Of a stretch of DNA of 6,851 nucleotides, positions 1-6,739 are shown piece after piece. The notes under the pieces were generated by a model that searched no databases, had not been told where the DNA came from, and saw only the letters and a program-made list of their open reading frames with translations. Source of the DNA: Gemmatimonadota bacterium (GTDB lineage Bacteria; Gemmatimonadota; Gemmatimonadetes; Gemmatimonadales; GWC2-71-9); assembly GCA_003220855.1 (NCBI GenBank), contig QHTP01000214.1, positions 1-6,851 of the forward strand. The letters run 5' to 3'. Position 1 is the first letter of the stretch. Each line of letters starts with the position of its first letter. A program made the position numbers and the translations under genes.

Positions 1-1194
1 CCCCTGGCGGTTCTCGAGCAGGAAGTATTCGCCGCGGGGGTTCGCTCCGCCGACGGGAAGGAAGAACGCTGTGTCCGAGCTCGGTGCCGGCCCGAATGCG
101 TACACGCTGCCCGACGCGATCGGCACCACCGTCACCCAGCCAAGCTCGCTCAGCGACCACGCGTCCATGCGCGAGGGGCTGAACGGGGAAGTGTAGTTGC
201 CGCTGCCCATCAAGCTGTACTCGCCGATACCCTCGCTCTTGCCATCCGTATCGTATAGATCGGGCAACCCGAACCCGTGGCCGGTTTCGTGCGCTACGGT
301 CCCGACCGGCATGATTTGCGTCGTGTCGCAGCCTTCGGCACCGCCCACGGCGCTCTCGAGGATATAGTCGGCGACCTTGATCCGCACGCCCTGGCTATTC
401 ACCGCATGGGTCGTATAGGGAGAGAGCAAGAAATAGCGGTGGGACCACAGGTGATTGTTCCCGGCGGGCCCGCACGCCCCGTCGAGCGCGGGCTGGAGGA
501 ACGCGACGAGGTCCACGTAACCATCGCCGTTGTTGTCGTACTGCGTCCAGTCGACTTGGGCGTCCACTCGGCGCAACGCCTGGGTTAACCCGTTCTGCAT
601 GCGGGCGATCGCGTCGCCCGAGAACAAGCCATTGCAGTCGGTCGTGCCGTAGGGGTTCCCGCGGCACGAGCCGGCCACGCCGGTGTAGGTGACTTCGTTC
701 GAGTCGAGCGAGGCGTACCCGTAGGTCGCTCCCTGCACGCCGAGCAATCCGTTCGACAGCTGCGCGTAGTACGACGCGTACGTGTAGGGACGGCCCGCCG
801 ACGCGCCGGTCGGCGACGACGCGAATAGGACCTGATCGAACTCGCTGGTGGTGCGGGTCTCGCTCGTCGCCGTGTTCTTGAACTTGAGGAGCACCGCCGG
901 CACTCGCAGCACACCCGACACGGCCACCACCGTCGCCACGGGTCCACCCGCCGACAGGGGGACGCTGCCCCCCGCCGCGAGCGGGGCATTCAGGGCCGGG
1001 AAATTCCGACGCCCCAGCAGGCGGCGACGGGCGTTCCGCACCGTGCGCGCTTCCCGGCGCCACACGCCATCCTGGCGGAAATCGAACCCGCGAATCTCGC
1101 GGCGCACGCGCGGTGGGCCCTGCTGGGGCCGGCCGGCGGCTGGCAGGCACACGGCGGCGACCACTGTCAGGAACAGCGAGGGACGAACCTTCAC
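1..1194 (-). CDS. Secreted M6-family (immune inhibitor A-like) zinc metalloprotease, C-terminus cut by window edge
   Basis: Predicted exported zinc endopeptidase; 398 residues are visible and the frame is still open at base 1. Residues 1-21 form a signal peptide (KVR, then a hydrophobic run to about Ala20-Gly21). Residues 22-95 look like a propeptide. The catalytic domain starts near residue 97 and holds the zinc motif HETGHGFGLPDLYD (302-315), i.e. HExxHxxGxPDxYD with Glu303 as general base. It is followed by the family-like block EYSLMGSGNY (325-334). An EF-hand-like acidic loop DNNGDGYVD (220-228) suggests calcium binding. Cys177/187 and Cys241/289 could form disulfides outside the cytoplasm. 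The GTG start at 1194 is chosen because AGGGAG lies 6 nt upstream and the signal peptide begins exactly there. It is the third gene after PAP2 and the permease on the same strand. The substrate cannot be deduced, and missing C-terminal domains (adhesion or sorting) may lie outside the window. Confidence 0.9.
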   Translation of the reverse strand, partial: MKVRPSLFLTVVAAVCLPAAGRPQQGPPRVRREIRGFDFRQDGVWRREARTVRNARRRLLGRRNFPALNAPLAAGGSVPLSAGGPVATVVAVSGVLRVPAVLLKFKNTATSETRTTSEFDQVLFASSPTGASAGRPYTYASYYAQLSNGLLGVQGATYGYASLDSNEVTYTGVAGSCRGNPYGTTDCNGLFSGDAIARMQNGLTQALRRVDAQVDWTQYDNNGDGYVDLVAFLQPALDGACGPAGNNHLWSHRYFLLSPYTTHAVNSQGVRIKVADYILESAVGGAEGCDTTQIMPVGTVAHETGHGFGLPDLYDTDGKSEGIGEYSLMGSGNYTSPFSPSRMDAWSLSELGWVTVVPIASGSVYAFGPAPSSDTAFFLPVGGANPRGEYFLLENRQG

Positions 1195-1200
1195 GCCGAA

Positions 1201-1206
1201 CTCCCT
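1201..1206 (-). promoter_or_regulatory. Shine-Dalgarno site fixing the GTG start of the M6 protease
   Basis: On the minus strand this reads AGGGAG, 6 nt before GTG at 1194. It selects that GTG as the start although no ATG is near. A TCCCT copy slightly upstream (in the 45-nt gap after the permease stop) could pair with the AGGGA, but the stem is short and I attach little weight to it. No terminator is visible in the gap, so read-through from the permease gene is likely. Confidence 0.6.
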
Positions 1207-1239
1207 GGGGGTCCTCAAAGGGACGGATGACGTTGCACT

Positions 1240-2628
1240 CTAGTGCACGGCCGAAGCTGAGGCTGTGCCACGCCTCACACCCCTCCTCGCGAGTACTACC
1301 CCGAGCAGCATGAATCCGATCACGCCCCCGACGACCTTTCCCTTGTACAGCCACGGGTGGGCCTCGTCGGCGGGAGTCACGAACCCCAACCCGATGGAGC
1401 AGAGCACCGCGGCGAGACCGACGACTCCCACCAGCCCGGTGCCGAGCGTGCGATCGCGCCGCAACCGTAGGTACGCCGCGAACAGGTAGAGGTACGGAAT
1501 GAAAAACAGGATCAGCGTGGTTTGCGTCAGCACCAGATAGGCGCTCTTGACGCTGGTACCCGCGAGGCTCGCGATCACGAAAACGGTCGCGATCGCGCCC
1601 TGGACGAGCAGTCCGACGTACGGCGTTTGCCAGCGCGGATGGATCTGGCCGAACGCCGGGGGCAGCGCCCCGTCCACACCGGCGACGTACGGCAAGCGGG
1701 CCGAGCCGGCGAGCCACGCGCCGACGCCGCCGAGATTGCCGAGCACCAGCAGGATCGCCACGAGCCCGGCGACCGGGGCGAGCCATGCCGCGCCGAGCCG
1801 CTCCACGAGAGCGGCGGTGGCCTGCGGCATGCCGTTGGTGATGCTCACGGTGTCCGCGGGCAGGGCGACCAGCATCGCGGCGGTGCCGAGCACGTACATC
1901 GCCACGATCGCAAATCCGGAGAGCAGTATGCCCCGGCGTAGCGTCGGTGCGGCGTCGTAAATCTCGTCGCCCAGCGTGGGGGCGAGCTCGAGTCCCGCGA
2001 AGGCGAACGTCATGGTCGCGAACAGGTTGATCGATTGCAGGTCGAATCGCGCGGGGACGAGCCCGCGGGCGGTGAACGACGTCGCGCTGCCGCGCGTGAC
2101 CAGGGACCAGACCGCGAGCAGCACGAAGATCAGTGCCGGAAGCCAGGTGCCGTAGCCCCCCAGGTTCTGTAGCCGCTTCCCGACCCGCAGGCCGACCACG
2201 TTCACGGCCACGGCGAGCCATAGCCCCGCGAGCGACACCACCGCGATGAATGCGTTGTCGTCGCCCAGGTGCACGAAGCGCGGGCCGAGCGCGTAGGCGG
2301 CGATCGCCGCCGTCGCGACGAGCAGCGACGGAAAGTAGAACAGGTTGTTCACCCAGTATCCCCACCCCGCCACGAAGCCGTGCAGCGGCCCGAACGCCCG
2401 CCGCACCCAGCGGTAGATGCCGCCCGCCGCGGGATCGATGTCGGCCAGCTCCCGAACGGCGATGGCCGACGGCAGGAAGAACACCACCATGGCGAGGAGC
2501 CACAGGCCCAGACTGGCAAGCCCGAACTGGCTCGCCGCGGTGGTGAGCCAGCGCAGCCCCACGATGGCGCTGATGTTGAAGAGCACCACGTCGCGCAGCC
2601 GCATCACGCGGGGGAGCTGCTGGCTCAC
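1240..2628 (-). CDS. APC-superfamily amino acid/polyamine permease
   Basis: Integral inner-membrane transporter of the amino acid-polyamine-organocation superfamily, 462 residues with about 12 hydrophobic segments. TM1 carries NISAIVGLRWLTTAA (18-32), the unwound substrate-binding helix typical of the family. The TM2-TM3 region shows the family pattern P..GG.Y.W....FG...GF..GW.YW..N (66-95), and TM6 has FAFAGLELAPTLGDE. The style recalls the glutamate:GABA antiporter-like branch, but the substrate cannot be assigned from sequence. The GTG at 2628 is chosen because it lies 1 nt after the PAP2 stop and leaves a normal short N-tail (VSQQLPRVMRLRDVV). The frame stays open upstream to 2778, but that extension is Arg/Cys-rich shadow of the PAP2 gene. 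A GTG/ATG pair at codons 8-9 is a possible internal start. No clear ribosome site is seen, so coupling to PAP2 is likely. Confidence 0.9.
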   Translation of the reverse strand: MSQQLPRVMRLRDVVLFNISAIVGLRWLTTAASQFGLASLGLWLLAMVVFFLPSAIAVRELADIDPAAGGIYRWVRRAFGPLHGFVAGWGYWVNNLFYFPSLLVATAAIAAYALGPRFVHLGDDNAFIAVVSLAGLWLAVAVNVVGLRVGKRLQNLGGYGTWLPALIFVLLAVWSLVTRGSATSFTARGLVPARFDLQSINLFATMTFAFAGLELAPTLGDEIYDAAPTLRRGILLSGFAIVAMYVLGTAAMLVALPADTVSITNGMPQATAALVERLGAAWLAPVAGLVAILLVLGNLGGVGAWLAGSARLPYVAGVDGALPPAFGQIHPRWQTPYVGLLVQGAIATVFVIASLAGTSVKSAYLVLTQTTLILFFIPYLYLFAAYLRLRRDRTLGTGLVGVVGLAAVLCSIGLGFVTPADEAHPWLYKGKVVGGVIGFMLLGVVLARRGVRRGTASASAVH

Positions 2629-2629
2629 G

Positions 2630-3337
2630 TCACGGCCCGGTGGGATGCACACGCGCGGCCAGCCAGCCGAGCGTGGCGCCGAGCGCCGCCCCGCCCGCGA
2701 CATCCGTCGGAAAGTGCTGGCCCGCGGAAACGCGCAGGGTCGCGACGCCCAGCGACGCCGCATACAGCAACACGGCATTGCGGGTGCGGTGCGGTAATCG
2801 CTCCCGCCTCGCCATCACGACGTACGCCGTCGACGCCGCGAAGGCGAGCGCCGCGTGGGTCGAAGGGAACGAGCGCCTACTGTCCGGGTCGGACGCCGCC
2901 CCCGGTGCGTCGGCCGTGTAGAGCACCGGCCGGCTGCGGTGCGCGAGCACCTTGAGCCATTGCGACGCCGCCAACGTCCACGCGAGTCCGTTGGCGTACA
3001 CCGCCGCATGGCCCCGCACCTGGGCCGGGGACGCACCCTCGAGTGACGCGAGACCCGAGAAGCCGATCACGCCCGCGAGCAGGAGGGTGCTCGCGGTCCC
3101 GGCGGGTCCGGAGAACGTGTGCAGCGCCGCGTGATCGATGCCGGACAGGGATGCGGGGTCGCACGGCGCGCAGGGCGGCGCCCCGGGGGGCAGCCCCGCG
3201 ACCTCGGGAATGAGGGACAGCCCGCCGGCCGCCAGCACCGACGCCGCATCCCACCAGGCGACGCGATACGGGTCTTGCGTCGCCGCCGGTCGGGCGGCGA
3301 CGGTCAACAGCGTGATCGCCACTGCCAGCGGGCGCAT
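2630..3337 (-). CDS. PAP2-family membrane phosphatase (lipid phosphate phosphatase type)
   Basis: 235-residue membrane protein with all three signatures of the type 2 phosphatidic acid phosphatase superfamily: K-x6-RP (Lys129 to Pro137), PSTH (158-161, the PSGH motif with nucleophile-activating His161), and R-x5-H-x3-D (Arg202, catalytic His208, Asp212). The N-terminus (1-21, ending AATQ) looks like a cleavable signal peptide or first membrane anchor. Further hydrophobic segments lie near 28-47, 82-99, 111-128, 161-176, 187-204 and 213-229. The active site therefore probably faces the periplasm. CAPC (56-59) may form a disulfide there. Members remove phosphate from lipid phosphates or isoprenyl diphosphates, or transfer head groups; the exact substrate is unknown. 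It heads the minus-strand cluster and is divergent from the ceramide operon, which makes a lipid substrate plausible but unproven. The ATG start has AAAGG only about 2 nt upstream, a weak ribosome site. Confidence 0.9.
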   Translation of the reverse strand: MRPLAVAITLLTVAARPAATQDPYRVAWWDAASVLAAGGLSLIPEVAGLPPGAPPCAPCDPASLSGIDHAALHTFSGPAGTASTLLLAGVIGFSGLASLEGASPAQVRGHAAVYANGLAWTLAASQWLKVLAHRSRPVLYTADAPGAASDPDSRRSFPSTHAALAFAASTAYVVMARRERLPHRTRNAVLLYAASLGVATLRVSAGQHFPTDVAGGAALGATLGWLAARVHPTGP

Positions 3338-3462
3338 CGCCTTTCAACTTACGTACCGGGGTGAGTGCCTGCTGACGCGTCGCATCTCTCGCGCCCTTGC
3401 GGTTTTAGATCACCACCACTAGCATGAAGGCTGCATTTTCCCATCACCGCCCTGGGGGCCCC
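3338..3462. promoter_or_regulatory. Divergent intergenic control region between PAP2 and spt
   Basis: This short stretch must hold promoters for both the minus-strand PAP2 cluster and the plus-strand ceramide operon. Rightward, a weak sigma70-like pair is possible: TTGCGG (3397-3402), a 17-nt spacer, then TAGCAT (3420-3425). This would put transcription start shortly before the GTG at 3463. GACGCGTC (3374-3381) is a perfect 8-bp palindrome that could be an operator half or simply chance. No convincing leftward promoter could be read. The boxes are poor matches, so the region is supported by gene arrangement rather than by motifs. Confidence 0.4.
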
Positions 3463-4668
3463 GTGAACACCGAGACCCTGCAGCACGTCACATTGTTCGA
3501 CAAGTGCAAGAACTTCACCAAGGCCCGGGAGCTGCAGGCAGTGGGCTTGTACCCGTACTTCCGGCCCATTTCCCATTCCGAAGACACGGTCGTCGTCATC
3601 GAAGGCAAAGAGCGGATCATGATGGGCTCCAACAACTACCTGGGGCTCACGCATCATCCGGCCGTGCTCGCGGCGGCAAAGCAGGCGCTCGAGCGCTACG
3701 GGTCGGGCTGCACCGGCAGCCGGCTCCTGAACGGCACGCTCGACCTGCACGAGCGGCTGGAGCACGAGCTGGCGCAGTTCTTCGGGAAGGAAGCGTGCTT
3801 GGTCTTCTCGACGGGCTATCAGGCGAACCTGGGGCTCATCTCGGGGCTGGTAGGCCGGGGCGACATGGTGTTCCTCGACAAGCTCGACCATGCGTCGATC
3901 GTGGACGGCGCCAAGATGTCGTATGGCGAGACGGTGCGCTTCAACCACGGCGACCTGGCCCAGCTCGAGCGCAAGCTGCAGCACGTGCCTGCCGGTACGG
4001 GGGTCATGGTCATCGTCGACGGCGTCTATTCCATGGAGGGAGACATCGCCGACGTGCCGAGCCTGCTCAAGATCGCGCAGAAGTACGGGGCGGCGCTCGC
4101 GCTCGACGACGCGCACGCCGTGGGCGTGCTCGGCCCCCGCGGCGACGGCACCGCCGCGCATTTCGGCCTCACCGACGAGGTCGACATCATCGTGGGGACC
4201 TTCTCCAAGTCGCTTGCCTCGATCGGCGGATTTGCGGCGGGCGCGGAGAACGTCATCCATTTCCTCAAGCACAACTCCCGGCCGCTGATCTTCACGGCCG
4301 CGCTGCCGCCGGCGAACACGGCGGGCGTGCTCGCCGCGCTCGACATCCTGCAGCGCGAGCCCGAGCGGCGCGATTGCTTGTGGCAGAATACGCGCCGGCT
4401 CCAGACCGGCCTGCGGGCGGTCGGCTTCGACATCGGCCCCACCCAGACGCCGATCGTGCCGGTGCTCATCGGCCCGCTCGAGAAGACGTTCCTGTTCTGG
4501 CGGAAGCTGTTCGAAGCGGGTGTGTTCACCAACCCGGTGGTGCCGCCCGCCGTGCCGCCCTCGCATTGCCGGCTGCGCACCAGCCTGATGGCGACGCACA
4601 CGGCGCAGCAGATCGACCATGCGTTGGAGGTGTTCGCCCGGCTCGGCAAAGAGCTGGGGGTCATCTGA
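3463..4668 (+). CDS. spt: Serine palmitoyltransferase-like alpha-oxoamine synthase
   Basis: Fold-type I PLP enzyme expected to condense L-serine with a fatty acyl thioester to 3-ketosphinganine, the first step of sphingolipid synthesis; 401 residues from the GTG. Numbering from the upstream ATG at 3424 (subtract 13 for the GTG): GSNNYLGLT (68-76), YGSGCTGSR..NGT (92-105), STGYQ (129-133), PLP-stacking His156 in DHAS, LDDAHAVGVLG (227-237) with Asp228 and His231, and the PLP lysine Lys262 in GTFSKSLASIGGF. The C-terminal LRTSLMATHT (384-393) and the N-terminal GLYPYFRPI resemble serine palmitoyltransferases more than BioF or Kbl. GTG 3463 is preferred: GGGGG lies 4 nt upstream, and codons 3424-3462 have unusually A/T third positions and no family match. 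An ATG at 3424 (414 aa) remains possible. The 3' end overlaps the next gene. Acyl donor (CoA or ACP) is not visible. Confidence 0.88.
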   Translation: MNTETLQHVTLFDKCKNFTKARELQAVGLYPYFRPISHSEDTVVVIEGKERIMMGSNNYLGLTHHPAVLAAAKQALERYGSGCTGSRLLNGTLDLHERLEHELAQFFGKEACLVFSTGYQANLGLISGLVGRGDMVFLDKLDHASIVDGAKMSYGETVRFNHGDLAQLERKLQHVPAGTGVMVIVDGVYSMEGDIADVPSLLKIAQKYGAALALDDAHAVGVLGPRGDGTAAHFGLTDEVDIIVGTFSKSLASIGGFAAGAENVIHFLKHNSRPLIFTAALPPANTAGVLAALDILQREPERRDCLWQNTRRLQTGLRAVGFDIGPTQTPIVPVLIGPLEKTFLFWRKLFEAGVFTNPVVPPAVPPSHCRLRTSLMATHTAQQIDHALEVFARLGKELGVI

Positions 4669-5777
4669 GCCTTCCGGAGATCGCGCCCGTCAGCGACGGG
4701 CGCGGTCTCGCGCAGTTCATCGCCTTCCCCTACGACCACTACCGCGGCGACCCGTTGTGGGTCCCGCAGCTGCGGATGGACGTCCGCACCCTGCTCACGC
4801 CCAGCAAGAACCCGTTCTTCCAGCACGCCCAGGCGCAGTACTTCGTGGCACGGGCCAACGGGCGGAGCGTCGGGCGGATCGCGGCCATCAAGAACGACGC
4901 CCACACGCGTGAGCACGGCGACCGCGTCGGCTTTTACGGCTTCTTCGAGTGCGTCGACGATCCGGCGGTGGCGCGGGCCCTGTTCGACACCGCCGCCGCC
5001 TGGCTACGCGAGCGTGGCCTGCGGGTCATGCGCGGGCCCATGAGTCCCTCGATCAACGACGAGTGCGGCCTGCTGGTTAAGGGCTTCGACACGCCGCCTA
5101 CCCTGATGATGCCACACAACCCGCCCTACTACGTCGGCCTGCACGAGGGCTACGGCTTCGCCAAGGCGAAAGACCTGCTCGCCTTCGAGAGCCCCGACGC
5201 CCGGATGCCCGAGCGGATCGCGCGCGCGGCCACCGTGATCGCGGAGCGCAAGAACATCACGCTGCGGCCGTTGAACATGAAGCGGTTCAGGCAGGAGGTA
5301 GAGCTCGTCAAGGCGCTCTACAATCAGGCGTGGGAGAAGAACTGGGGCTTCGTTCCCCTCACCGAGGCCGAGATCGATCACCTGGCCAAGCAGCTCAAGG
5401 CGATCGTGGAGCCCGACCTGGTGTGCTTCGCGGAGCGCGAGGGTAACGTGATCGGATTCGCCGTCGCCCTCCCCGATTTCAACGTGGCCCTCAAGCACAA
5501 TCCCTCGGGGCGCCTGTACGGGCTGCCGAAGATCCTCTGGTACGCGCGTAAGATTCATCGCTGCCGCATCCTGCTGCTCGGCACGCTGAAAGAGTACCGC
5601 ATGAGCGGCGTGGACGCCCTGATGTACCACTGGATCTGGAGCAAGGGCGCGATCCACGGCTATCACTGGGGCGAGGGCGGCTGGATCCTCGAGGACAACG
5701 TCCCGATGGTGAACGCCGCGCTGCAGCTCGGCTTTCGTCCGTACAAGACGTACCGGATCTACGACAAACCGCTGTGA
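4665..5777 (+). CDS. bcerS: Tandem-GNAT N-acyltransferase, probable bacterial ceramide synthase
   Basis: 370-residue soluble protein with two GNAT-like halves. The first (about 55-170) has VGRIAAI (69-75), GFYGFFE (89-95), a helix ending WLRERG, GPMSPSINDECGLLV, and MPHNPPYY (149-156). The second (about 197-370) has an acyl-thioester-binding-like turn near GTLKEYRMSG (306-315) and ends WILEDN..LGFRPYKTYRIYDKPL. An N-terminal block F..FPY..YRGDPLWVP.LR (18-37) precedes them. In the known Gram-negative pathway a GNAT-type enzyme (bCerS) N-acylates the sphingoid base. Its position between spt and a CerR-like SDR supports that role; without this context I would call it only a GNAT acyltransferase. 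No ATG/GTG/TTG exists in frame before the conserved block. The CTG at 4665, overlapping the spt stop as CTGA with GGGGG 4 nt upstream, is inferred as start from the matching GTGA overlaps downstream. A strong hairpin covers its codons 5-15. Confidence 0.8.
   Translation: MSLPEIAPVSDGRGLAQFIAFPYDHYRGDPLWVPQLRMDVRTLLTPSKNPFFQHAQAQYFVARANGRSVGRIAAIKNDAHTREHGDRVGFYGFFECVDDPAVARALFDTAAAWLRERGLRVMRGPMSPSINDECGLLVKGFDTPPTLMMPHNPPYYVGLHEGYGFAKAKDLLAFESPDARMPERIARAATVIAERKNITLRPLNMKRFRQEVELVKALYNQAWEKNWGFVPLTEAEIDHLAKQLKAIVEPDLVCFAEREGNVIGFAVALPDFNVALKHNPSGRLYGLPKILWYARKIHRCRILLLGTLKEYRMSGVDALMYHWIWSKGAIHGYHWGEGGWILEDNVPMVNAALQLGFRPYKTYRIYDKPL
4677..4709 (+). other. Near-perfect 15-bp hairpin at the spt/bcerS junction
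   Basis: The left arm 4677-4691 (GAGATCGCGCCCGTC) pairs with the right arm 4695-4709 (GACGGGCGCGGTCTC) around the loop AGC. The only departure is T4681 opposite G4705, a G-U pair in RNA. It starts 9 nt after the spt stop and lies in the first codons of bcerS. It is followed by GCGCAG rather than a T-run, so it does not look like an intrinsic terminator. It could tune the spt:bcerS ratio, stabilise the upstream mRNA, or help initiation or recoding at the unusual start. Confidence 0.75.
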
Positions 5778-6739
5778 GGGCGTTCGTCACCGGCGGGACG
5801 GGCTTCGTCGGGGCGCACTTGGTGCAAGCGCTCCGCGCCCAGGGCGACGCGGTGACGTGCCTGGTGCGTACGCCCGCCAAAGCGCGGGCGCTAGGATGGA
5901 CGGACGTGCGGCTGGTGGTCGGCGACCTGGACGACGCGCGCGCGCTGCGCGACGGGTGCGCCGGCGCGGAGGTGATCTACCACGTCGCGGGACGCATCAG
6001 TGCGCGCGGTCTCGACGAATTCATGCGGGCCAACCGCGACGGTACGGCCAATGTGCTGGAAGCCGCAGCCGAGCGGCCGCCGCGGCGCTTCGTGCTGGTG
6101 TCGTCGCTCGCGGCCGCCGGTCCGACGCGGCCGGGAGCACCGGTCGAGGAGACGCGCCCGCCCTCCCCGGTCACGCCGTACGGCGAGAGCAAGCTCGCGG
6201 CGGAGGTGCTGGTGCGGGCGATGGCGTTTTCCTGGACCATCGTGCGCCCGCCGACCGTGTACGGCGAACGGGATCGCGAGGTGCTCAAGCTGTTCAAGCT
6301 GGCGAAGCTCGGGCTCGCCCCGGTGTTCGGTGACGGATCCCAGGAGCTGTCGGTCATCTACGCAGGGGATCTCGCGGGGGCGCTGGTGGCGGCTGCCGCG
6401 CCGGCCGCGGCGAATCACGTGTACTACGCGGCGCACCCCGCGGTGACGACCAGCCGCGGGCTGGTGCGGGCAATTGGGCGCGCGGTCGGCCGAGAGCCGC
6501 GTGTCGTATCACTGCCCGCCCCCCTGGTGCGCGGGCTGTTGTGGGTGATCGGCTCGGTCGCCCACCTGGCGGGCCGGGCGACGCTGCTCTCGTCGGACAA
6601 GGCGGCCGAGTTTCTCGCTCCAGCGTGGACCTGCCGCCCCGACGCGTTGATGCGCGACACGGGCTGGCGCGCGGAAACCGACCTCGAAACCGGACTGCGG
6701 CGAACCGCGCAGTGGTACCGGAAAGAGGGGTGGCTGTGA
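5774..6739 (+). CDS. cerR: Extended SDR / NAD-dependent epimerase-like reductase, probable ceramide reductase
   Basis: 321-residue extended short-chain dehydrogenase/reductase. The Rossmann glycine motif TGGTGFVG (6-13) opens the protein. GDLDD (50-54) and YHVAGRI (69-75) are typical of the 3-beta-HSD/epimerase branch. The catalytic set is Ser110/Ser111 and Tyr136-x3-Lys140 in PYGESK, followed by the RPPTVYG block (158-164). A hydrophobic stretch (about 250-272) near the C-terminus may bind the membrane, as fits a lipid substrate. In the bacterial ceramide pathway CerR, an SDR of this type, reduces the 3-keto group of the oxidised ceramide made by bCerS; the operon position supports that here. 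By sequence alone it could be another SDR such as a sugar epimerase or dihydroflavonol reductase relative. The GTG start shares GTGA with the bcerS stop and has no clear ribosome site, so it is probably coupled. Confidence 0.82.
   Translation: MRAFVTGGTGFVGAHLVQALRAQGDAVTCLVRTPAKARALGWTDVRLVVGDLDDARALRDGCAGAEVIYHVAGRISARGLDEFMRANRDGTANVLEAAAERPPRRFVLVSSLAAAGPTRPGAPVEETRPPSPVTPYGESKLAAEVLVRAMAFSWTIVRPPTVYGERDREVLKLFKLAKLGLAPVFGDGSQELSVIYAGDLAGALVAAAAPAAANHVYYAAHPAVTTSRGLVRAIGRAVGREPRVVSLPAPLVRGLLWVIGSVAHLAGRATLLSSDKAAEFLAPAWTCRPDALMRDTGWRAETDLETGLRRTAQWYRKEGWL
6724..6730 (+). promoter_or_regulatory. Shine-Dalgarno site for the gene after cerR
   Basis: AGAGGGG lies inside the last codons of cerR, 5 nt before the GTG at 6736 that overlaps the cerR stop. 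It supports that GTG as a real start, although an in-frame ATG at 6757 is also available. Confidence 0.5.

Noticed and set aside
1130..1194. Lipoprotein signal in the M6 protease (Cys16 in AAVCLP)
   Set aside because: The residue before the Cys is Val, not Gly, Ala or Ser, and the hydrophobic core continues past it, so an ordinary signal peptidase I site fits better.
395..2503. A 702-codon open frame on the minus strand
   Set aside because: It runs across both the M6 protease and the permease in another frame, is Arg/Gly/Ala/Pro-rich without domain motifs, and is explained by high GC content.
1240..2628. Permease as a dedicated serine importer feeding Spt
   Set aside because: APC family membership does not fix the substrate, and the gene is on the opposite strand in a different unit, so this would be speculation.
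3349..4620. A 423-codon frame antisense to spt
   Set aside because: It is an out-of-frame mirror of a strongly conserved PLP enzyme; the translation is Arg/Glu/His-rich with no recognisable fold or ribosome site.
3504..4664. Upstream extension of the bcerS frame through spt
   Set aside because: The residues before 4665 are Arg/Ala-rich shadow of spt. Only the part from about 4665 shows family conservation.
3463..4668. Assignment as BioF (8-amino-7-oxononanoate synthase) or Kbl
   Set aside because: No biotin or threonine-degradation genes are nearby, the TSLMATHT and GLYPYFRPI segments look SPT-like, and the GNAT and SDR neighbours fit ceramide synthesis. A tree would settle it.
4677..4709. 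Hairpin as a rho-independent terminator of spt
   Set aside because: The following bases are GCGCAG with no T-run, and the hairpin lies inside the coding region of the next coupled gene.
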